Of a DNA stretch of 64,000 bases, positions 22,801 to 33,400 are shown in pieces; the first letter of the stretch is position 1, and each line of letters starts with the position of its first letter. Source of the stretch: Gigantopelta aegis (Eukaryota; Mollusca; Gastropoda; Neomphalida; Peltospiridae); assembly GCF_016097555.1 (NCBI RefSeq), contig NC_054713.1:6562047-6626046 (forward strand), written 5' to 3'. A model generated the notes under the pieces. That model was not told the DNA's origin. It searched no databases and saw nothing but the letters and a program-made list of their open reading frames with translations. A program made the position numbers and the translations under genes.

Positions 22801-25800
22801 GAACCCCCTGACATTGGTACATTTGCAAATGTGAAGTAGTTTACCAGTTTCTGTGGAAATTACCACATGCTGCATCTCCCCTTGTACTAAAGTTGAGTTA
22901 CTTCATGAAATGGGAAGCAGTAAATGAGGGTCACTAAATGTTTACATTAGTTTGGTAGAAAGGGGTGGTTTTTGATGGCGATATTCAGCATTATTTTAAT
23001 ACACATCCGTATAAGAGAAATGAATGCTTCATCATTCTCATGTTTGTCAGGTTTCCTCTGCACTGAATGATGAAATCCGTCGTCTGTCGCTGCTGGTTGA
23101 AGAATTTGATCGCCCGTTTCACCACGATCCTATGATGTTAGCAATTTATAAGAAGGTGAGTAATAATTCTCCTCCATTTCAGAACTGAACTTACTTTAAT
23201 GACATTTTGATTCTTATAAAAAAAATTAAAAATCAATTCTGTAGAATGGAAAGTGTATTTTGTGATAATGCGAACAACAGCTGAAAGCTGGTGTCTTGGA
23301 TATTTTTAAAATGGACAATTTGCTTTACAGTTTTTCTTGCGCTTTGATAACTTTGTGGTATGTACTGTCCTGTGTGGGATGGTGCATATAAAATATCTAT
23401 TTCTGTTTCACCTGCTAGGTCTTACAAATGCACTGCTTTCCGCAGGTCGCTAGTTCAAGCCTTGTAATCGCAAACTCTGGTCGGAATTAGGAGTTAATCT
23501 TTTACCTAATTATAAATTGATAAAGAATAGGGCGGGACATAGCCCAGTGGTAAAGCACTTGCTTGATACACGATCGGTTTGGGATCGATCCACGTCGGTG
23601 GGCTGATTGGGCTATTTCTCGTCCCAGCCAGTGCACCACTACTGGTGTATCAAAGGTCGTGGTATGTGCTATCCTGTCTGTGGGATGGTGCATATAAAAG
23701 ATCCCTTGCTATGAATGGAAAAAAATGTAGCGGGTTTCCTCTCTGTGACTGTCGAAAGGACCTAATGTTTGACATCCAATAGCCGATGATTAATAATTCA
23801 ATGTGCTCTAGTGGTGTCGTTAAACAAAACAAACTTGAAACTTTTTTTTTATCAGGAATAGGAATATATGTGTTTACATATTTATGAACTGATCTGGATC
23901 CAGAGACACAGTGTTTACAGAATTATAAATTGATCAGGAATAGAAATTTAAGTTTTACATAATTATGAACTGATCTGGATCCGGAGACATAATTATAAAT
24001 TGATCAGGAATAGGAATTTAACTGCTTACATATTTATGAACTGATCTGGATCCGGAGACAAGGTGTTTACATAATTATAAATTGATCAGGAATAGGAATA
24101 TAAGTGTTTTTCTATAATTATGAACTGATCTGGATCCGGAGACAAGGTGTTTACATAATTAAAAATTGATCAGGAATAGGAATATAAGTGTTTTCATAAT
24201 TGGGAGTTAAAAGTATTTACATAATTTTGTAAGGACTTGCATCGATTTGTCGAAGCCACCCTGTGTCGTAACATGGCGTGTCGGTGCACGTCCGCGATCG
24301 GTCGTAGGCTGGACGTCGTCCAGTCCTTCCTGGAAGGTGAGATAACTCTGTGTTGTGGCTTACACACCTCACTCTTCGCTTGTCACCGTTTCCTTGATGA
24401 CCATTTTGCATTTTGGTTGTATTGCACGCTGAAATAGTATGGCTTTTTTTAATTAATTTTTTTATTTCATAAAAATGTGTGTACATAATTTCGTGGCACC
24501 ATAACCATTTCATGAATTCATTTTGTGTGTAAACATTACGTTATCAGTCAATTACGATTTGTTTGTAAACAATTTGGATTATGAAATATAAAAAAAGAAT
24601 ATGAAATAATGGGAAAGCAGATTCGAGTTAACCCAGAATGCACACGAGGACATCTGAAATAATAATAATATTTAAAACACAATTATAAGGGAGTATATCG
24701 CCTGTCTGAGAACATAATTATGAAAGATTTCTTGCTGCAAATGCAAAAACATTGCAGGTTTCCTCTAATACTATATTTCTAAATTATCAAATGATTGACA
24801 TCCAATAGCCCATGAGTAATAAAACAATGTGCTCTAGTGGTGTTGTTAAACAAAACAAACTTTTATTTCTACTTCCAGTTATGTCAGATTTGGAAATATT
24901 GTCCCTGGACTCATCTTCGTGTTCATTTCATTTCACATTTCTGTGTAGCACAAACTCTTGTATTTTTTGTTAACTGTGTATATTTTGCTTAACCTTCACG
25001 TGTCTGTGTGTTTTGTGTTTTGGCATGCGGCTAGTGATTCTGTTTTGTTTTGCTGGCACCAGGAGCTGCATGCACACGTAGAAGAAGGGCTGGGACGCAA
25101 TCTACAGATGCGGTGTTCGGCAGCGCTACTCGGGGGCATCGACATTACGCAGAGTCAGATGACAGGTGATGTGTGTGACATGTACAGTGCGTGACACTGT
25201 CATAAAATCAACCAACCATAGGTGGTTCGTTGAAGGTGGGTTTTGTTTGGGGGGGGGGGGGGGTTGTTGGGTTGTTTTTGCCACAAATATTTAACACAGA
25301 GACAAAGAAATTTATTGTTTTTTGGATATTACAAACATGGATAATGATGAGATGAATGGTGAAGCCACAGTATTTCCATTTCGGTATGGGGCTACTTGAC
25401 AGGGCCATGTTCCACGCTTTCTGTCAGTTGAGCTATCTGGGTATCACCCAAGCCCGGGGTATTCTGAATCCGCATTGCATGCCGGGTAATCATCCCCCAT
25501 GTGAGGTCATGCACTTGGGAGACACACCCATAATCGCACCCGTGAAGTGGGTGAATCTCTCCGTATGTGGCCTTACACCTACCCAATGAGCCTAGCGGTG
25601 CACTCACTCTGGGTTAGACCCGGTACTGGCATGAAAAATCCTCCATTGCCTCAAGTGGGATACGAACCCAGTACCTACCAGCCTCGGGTCCGATGGCATA
25701 ACCACTACACCACCGAGGCCGGTTAGTTTGTTGAAGTTGGTAATTACTTCTAGATGACAGGTGATGGTTTGTAACACTGTGATTAAAATCAACCAACCAA

Positions 25801-27363
25801 TCAACCATAGATGGTTTGTTGAAGATGACAAGTGATGTTTGTGACATATACAGTGCATGACACTGATAAAACCAACCAACCATAGGTGGTTTGTTGAAGT
25901 TTGTCATTTCCTCTAGCTGACAGGTGATGTTTGTGACATGGACAGTGTGTGATGCTGTGATAAAATCAACTACCAACCAACCATAGGTGCTTTGTTGAAG
26001 TTGGTAATTACCTCAAAATGACAGGAGATGTTCCTGACAGTCTCACTGCATGAGAGCGGAATGTGTTGCAATGTTTATAGTCGGTTTGCTGAACTGCAGT
26101 ATCTAGCTTGGTCAGTAGAACACTTGTTTGAGGTGGTTTGGTCGTAGGATCAAATCTCCTCTGGACTAGTTGAGGGTTTTTCCCATCTCCTAATCAAAGC
26201 CTATTGACGTGTATTAAAAGTCATGGTATGTACTGCCCTGCCTGGGAAAATGCTTTTAAAGATCCCTAGCTACTAGTGAACAAAAGGGGCACTTTTTAAC
26301 TAAAATAATAACTTATTTCTTGATACCACCTACCCCCCACCCACACACACACACACTCACATTAGGTATGGCCCTGACTGAAAGTGATGGATTATAGGTT
26401 GAAGCCCCAATTTTCCATTTTGTTTTGTTTTTATGTGTGCATCATTTTTATTTGTCATGTAACAATCAGTGTGCTTATTAATGGTGTTGTGTGTTTGGTC
26501 TTTGTAACTACTTATTATTTTTACTCAAATCTTGATGACCTAAAAACATTTTTTTCTCAAAGTTTTATTACAAGACACAAGGTGTTCATTTAATTTTCAA
26601 AGTAGGTGGCTATGTTAAGCACTTGTTTCTAACACCTGCAGTGTTCGAGATTAACGGTATCCCGATATCTCGGGGATACCAGAATTTAATTTTGGATACC
26701 AGACTTCAAGAACCCAGTATCCCACCGGGATACCATATAATACTAAATTCTCAGGTGGGATACCAGATTTTGAAATGTTAGTATCCAGTTAATCTGTAAA
26801 TTATGATTTTATTAGCCAGTGAAATTTACTGGTTATGGGCTAGTTGACAAGCCTGTTCAGTGAAAATGAAGAATATATTTCAAAGTATTACCTGTTTTAA
26901 TATAATATGCCAGTTACCTCGTATTGATGTCACTGTTTTGTTACATATATGTGGCTAAGGTTGGGGGAGTAGCTTTTTTATATTAATAATTTATTTTTAT
27001 GATTATATCACATTAAGGTTCTGGCACACAATTCTGAGCATAAATATTAAAGGCCAAATTTATTAAGCCTGTTTTTAGCATTGTAAATATATGTAAATAT
27101 GGTTACAGGCATATAAGACATAAACAGGCTTTGTAAATTGTCTTTTTTCTCTCCCTTTTTTTTTCCAGGACAGGTTAAAGATTAATAGTGATTAAACAAT
27201 AAACAGAGATGTGTTTGTGTCTGTCAGTCTCACTCTTTCTCTCTTTCGCTCTCTTTCTCTTACTGCATTCCTCCCTTTCTGTCCTTTCTCTTACTGCATT
27301 TCTCCCTTTCTTTTTATCTCTCTCTATCTCTGTCTGTCATCTGCCTGACTCTATATCTGTCTT

Positions 27364-27426
<63 letters not shown>

Positions 27427-30400
27427 AGTCTCAGCAAGTGGAAACTTACTTATTCTGTATTAGTTGTACTTTAATTATTATACAGTGAAAAAATCCCCTT
27501 TTGTGCCCCCCCCCCCAATTCCAGCCAGTGCTCTAGAGTTGGTATATCAAAGATAGTGGTATGTGCTGTCCTGTCTGTGCACACTATAGATCCCTTGCTG
27601 CTAATGGAAAACTAGTTGGTTTTTTGAAGACTGGGTTTTTTGTTATAGTCGATATCTGAGGATTAATAAATCTAGTGGTGTCATTCAGTGTAACAAACGT
27701 TTACTTTAAATATGTTTGACCTTTGCAGCTTGTTCGCCATTAAATTAATTACTCTCTTGTTTAATGTGTTTCTGGTATCACAAAAGTCATTTAATGTGTA
27801 CTTCAGGAATCTTTTGTCAGAGATTTTTAACATTTTTAAATACACTTCATTATTATTTATATCATTTGATCTATAATCTGTGTCAGTTTTTAGTTTTTTC
27901 TTTCACTTCAGATCGATTATAGCGGCGGGACATATCCCAGTGGCATAGGTCTTGCTCGATGCACGGTCGGTGTGGGATCGATCCCCATCAGTGGTCCCTT
28001 TGGGCTATTTCCTGTTCCAGCCAGTGCACCATAAGTGGTATATCAAAGGCCGTGGTATGTACTACCCTGTCTTTGGGAAGGTGCATATAAAAGATCCCTT
28101 GCTGCTAATCGAAAAGGGTAGCCCACGAAGTAGCAACAACGGGTTTCCTCTCTCAATATCTGTGGTCCTTAACCATATGTCTGATGCCATATAACCGTAA
28201 ATAAAATGTGTTGAGTACATCGTTAAATAAAACATTTCTTTCTTTTTTCTTTCAGATCGATTGCTGTCCATCCTGCCTGAAGAAAGAAAACAACAGATCT
28301 TCAATGTTCCCAAGCGCGATTTTGAGATTGCCTACAGACTCGACTGCCGAAATCTGTGTGCCGACTTCCAGGAGGATATTCATTTTAAGTTTTCACTGGG
28401 GCCCACTGCGTTGATGCAAAGGTTCCTGGGAGCCAAGGGTGCACGGGCTGCTCTCTTTGGAACTGCTGGTGCTGTGAGTTATCATTGTATACTGTCCTTA
28501 CAGTCACAGTCTGTGTAACGTTTTTCAACAACAACACAGAAGTTTTTTGACTAAAATTAGAATTTATATTAATAATCCTGAAAATTGGAATTTCTTGATA
28601 TTTATGATCCACATGGTTCAACATAACCCAGTTAATAAACAACATATGAAGCACCTATGCAATAACAAGGGCTAATGACATAATTCTGGCAAGCGACGTC
28701 ATAACATGACATTTTTCTCGTGGCCGTGGGAAAGTGCATATAAAAGATCCCTTGCCGCTAATGGAAAAATGTAGCGGGTTTCCTCTGATATGTCAGAATT
28801 TCTAAATGTTTGACATTCAATAGCCGATGATGGATAAATCAATGTGCTCTGGTGGTGTCTTTAAACAAAAACAAACTTTTAATATGACGTTGCTTACCCA
28901 GTCCAATGTGTGTGAAATATGACGTTGCTTACCCAGTCCAATGTATGTGAAATATGACGTTGCTTACCCAGTCCAATGTATGTGAAATATGACGTTGCTT
29001 ACCCAGTCCATGTATGTGAAATATGACGTTGCTTACCCAGTCCAATGTATGTGAAATATGACGTTGCTTACCCAGTCCAATGTATGTGAAATATGACGTT
29101 GCTTACCCAGTCCAATGTATGTGAAATACGACATTTTGTCATCTCCTAGTTGTGGTTGAAACATTTTTAGACTGTCCTTGTTATTCATAAAAAAAATAAT
29201 ATAACAATAGTAATATGGAAAGAAAGTTTGTTTTGTTTAACAACACCACTGGAGTCTATTGGATGTCAAACATTTGGTCATTTTGACATAGTCTCAGAGA
29301 AAACTCGCTACATTTTTCCATTAGTTGCAAGGGATTCTTTTATATGTACCATCCCACAGACAGGATAGCACATACCACAACCTTTCATATATCAGTTGTG
29401 GTGGCTGGGACAAGAAATAGCCCAATGGGGCCACCGACGGGGATCAGTCCAAAACTGACTGTGCATCAAGCGAGCGATTTAGCACTGGGCTACATCCCGC
29501 CCATTAGTAATATGGATAATGAAGAAATTATTACACCCAGGTGTGAATCGTACTGATCTTACAAAACTCATGTCACGATTCATGTATTACACCCAGGTGT
29601 GAATCGTACTAATCTTACAAAACTCATGTCACGATTCACGTATTACACCCAGGTGTGAATCGTACTAATCTTACGAAACTCATGTCACGATTCACGTATT
29701 ACACCCAGGTGTGAGTCGTACTAATCTTACGAAACTCATGTCACGATTCATGTATTACACCCAGGTGTGAGTCGTACTAATCTTACGAAACTCATGTCAC
29801 GATTCACGTATTACACCCAGGTGTGAATCGTACTAATCTTACGAAACTCATGTCACGATTCATCTATTACCCTCGCTCTCGCTCTGGCAATGCAAGAATC
29901 AGGACATTCGTTTTGTAAAATCAGTACAACACACAAGCTTGTATAATAATCTTTGTATTTGTGAAAAACAAAAGAAAGAAAGAAAGATGGCAAGCAAAAC
30001 CTGCTTTTGCAGCTGGTTATTAAAATGCTTATGGGTTTTTTATTTACCAGCATTTACTTCCTCCAGCTAGTCCCTTTTAAGTCCCTGTTAATTTCGAACC
30101 TTGATTGAGTGATGTTCTAATTTTGGTAGCAGGAAACTGCAGTTTAAAAGAAACTTCTCATTTCTTCTTTCAGCTCGGCCAGCCGATTGCTCCCCCGTCA
30201 GAGTCTCACAGTCCGCTGTCTCAGCAGGACGAGATTGTCGCCTCACTCCTCAGCACGTTTGTATCGCTGTCGTCCAGATCTACGCTTGGAGTCGTCGTCA
30301 TTGCCGGAGTGGTGTGTATCATGCGGTCATAGTCTTTTCTTTATCAATCACTGTGCAATTTGTAGGGGATATTGAAACGGGCATCATCGGTCTGTCCATT

Positions 30401-33400
30401 TGTTCAAAAGTGTTTCTGGAGCACCACTTTTAAACCGTTCAAGATAACCTTAGTTTAGTTTAGATAACTAAACTTATAGATTAAATGTATTAATCTAGCA
30501 GAAACTTTCATGTTCTCTATGTGACAGTTGTTGGTACTGATGTGGTTTTTGGGTGGGGTTTTTCTGATTTCTTATTTGAAAGTATATTGTGCATCTTATT
30601 TAACAAAACAAAAACATTCTGCACTGTCAATTCATACATGTTTAATAAATAGTTATATATCATCAAGATTAGCATCAGGAAATACGGTAAAGTACTCTGT
30701 TAACGAACCAGAAGGGAATATGATAATTACTTCGTTACAGCAGTAGTTTGTTGTACACAGTTGCACAAGTTGGTTATTAATGTATAGGGAGATAAAAGTG
30801 GAACTTTATGATCAGTTCATTCTATGCAGTAGTTCGTTCAAAGCATGTTCATTATAAGTGTACTTTACTGTACTAGCATTTTGTATGGGCTCACTAAATT
30901 CACTAATATTTTATGCTCGCTAACATTTCCTCATTTTATCAATATGTTTATATTTGCTGGGTATGAAGGCCGCTGCTAACATTTCCTGATTTTTTCGGTA
31001 TGTTTATTTTTGCAGGGCATCAAGGCCGCTGGGTGGAAGGTGATTGGTGTCACTGCGGCACTGTATGGTCTGTTGTATCTGTACGAGCGACTGACGTGGA
31101 CCACCAAGGCGAGGGAGCGTGCATTCAAACAGCAATACGTTGAGTACGCCAGCAGTAAACTGAGACTCATCGTCGACCTCACAAGCTCCAACTGCAGCCA
31201 CCAAGTACAGCAGTAAGTAGACAGTCGGTACAGCAGTAAGTAGACACAGTACAGTAGTAAGTAGACAGTACAGCAGTAAGATAGTACAGCAGTAAGTAGA
31301 CAGTCAGTACAGCCGTAAGTAGACAGTCAGTACAGCCGTAAGTAGACAGTACATCAGTAAGTAGACAGATGGTACAGCAGTAAGTAGACAGTACATCAGT
31401 AAGTAGATGGTCAGTACATCAGTAAGTAGACTGTCGGTACGGCAATAAGTAGACAGACAGTATAACAGTAAGTAGACAGTCAAGTACAGCAGTAAGTAGA
31501 CAATCAGGTACAGCAGTAAGTAAACAGACGGTACAGTAGTCAGTAGACGGTACAGCAGTAAGTAGACAGTAGACAGACGGTACAGCAGTTAGTAGACAGA
31601 CGGTACAGCAGTAAGTAGACAGTCGGTACAGCAGTGAGTAGACAGTCGGTACAGCAGTGAGTAGACAGTCAGGTACAGCAGTGAGTAGACAGTCAGTACA
31701 ACAGTAAGTAGACAGATAGTACAGCAGTAAGTAGACAGACAGTACAGCAGTAAGTAGACAGATGGTACAGCAGTAAGTAGACAGTCGGTACAGCAGTAAG
31801 TAGACGGTATTGCAGTAAGTAGACGGTATTGCAGTAAGTAGACAGACGGTACAGCAGTAAGGAGACAGTCGGAGACAGACGGTACAGCAGTAAGTAGACA
31901 GTCGGTACATCAGTAAGTAGACAGTCGGTACAGCAGTAAGTAGACAGTCGGTACAGCAGTAAGTAGACAGTCGGTACAGCAGTGAGTAGAGTCGGTACAG
32001 CAGTGAGTAGACAGTCAGGTACAGCAGTGAGTAGACAGTCAGTACAACAGTAAGTAGACAGATAGTACAGCAGTAAGTAGACAGACGGTACAGCAGTAAG
32101 TAGACAGTCAGGTACAGCAGTGAGTAGACAGTCAGGTACAGCAGTAAGTAGACAGATGGTACAGCAGTAAGTAGACAGACGGTACAGCAGTAAGTAGACG
32201 GTATTGCAGTAAGTAGACAGACGGTACAGCAGTAAGTAGACAGTCAGGTACAGCAGTGAGTAGACAGTCGGTACATCAGTAAGTAGACAGTACAGCAGTA
32301 AGTAGACAGTCGGTACAGCAGTGAGTAGAGTCGGTACAGCAGTGAGTAGACAGTCAGGTACAGCAGTGAGTAGACAGTCAGTACAACAGTAAGTAGACAG
32401 ATAGTACAGCAGTAAGTAGACAGTCGGTACAGCAGTAAGTAGACAGTCAGGTACAGCAGTGAGTAGACAGTCAGGTACAGCAGTAAGTAGACAGATGGTA
32501 CAGCAGTAAGTAGACAGACGGTACAGCAGTAAGTAGACAGACGGTACAGCAGTAAGTAGACGGTATTGCAGTAAGTAGACAGATGGTACAGCAGTAAGTA
32601 GACAGTCGGAGACAGACGGTACAGCAGTAAGTAGACAGTCGGTACATCAGTAAGTAGACAGACGGTACAGCAGTAAGTAGACAGTCGGTACAGCAGTAAG
32701 TAGACAGTTGGTACAGCAGTAAGTACAGAAGTAAATAGACCAGTACAATAGTAAGTACACAATCAAGTACAGTGGGAAGTAGATAACCAAGGGCATCAGT
32801 AACTTGATACCCAAGTACACCAGTAACTTGATACCCAAGTACAGCAGTAAGTAGACAAGTACAGCAGTAAGTATACATACATACATACATATAATCCCAC
32901 TGCCCCCTTTTCTTTCCCTCCTTTGACTTCCATCTTATTTCTTCCCGGTCTATCTGGCAGCAGCTCCTTATCGTTCAACTTATTTTTCTGTCCTCCTCTC
33001 GAACCGCAATAGATGCTTGAGGCCATTTGTGCCACACACCTGCCAGCTGTGGGCTTAATCTGACCACTTCGAAGAGTGTTCATTGGTTACCGTCCGGCAT
33101 TGTCAAGAGGCACTTGTAATCGTATACTACCAGCAGTCATTAGTTAGTGCTGTGGGTCAGACCAGCTTTATTAGCAAGTTCTTTATGCAGTGCTTAGTGT
33201 CATTAACTTGGATATATATATTTCAGGGAACTCTCGTCTACATTTGCACAACTGTGCCACCAGGCGGACGTGTCTAAGGAACAGCTGAAGGAAGAGATAA
33301 AGGAACTCGATAACGCCATCACCAAACTGAAAGACGTCTCCGCAAAAGCTAAAACTCTGAGGTGATTTAGCCGTTAACAATTTGTCAACTTTGGTTATAC

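Noticed and set aside
24337..24437. Extension of the exon 12a reading frame as a separate small gene
   Set aside because: The homology to exon 12b stops exactly at the GTGAG donor and the rest looks like intron.
27209..27463. 84-residue Leu/Ser-rich frame
   Set aside because: It is low-complexity translation of a pyrimidine-rich intron and (TC)n run.
31419..33083. Long minus-strand frames rich in Leu, Tyr and Cys over the exon 15 array
   Set aside because: They are pure products of the ~22-bp tandem repeat read on the other strand, with no start context or domain.
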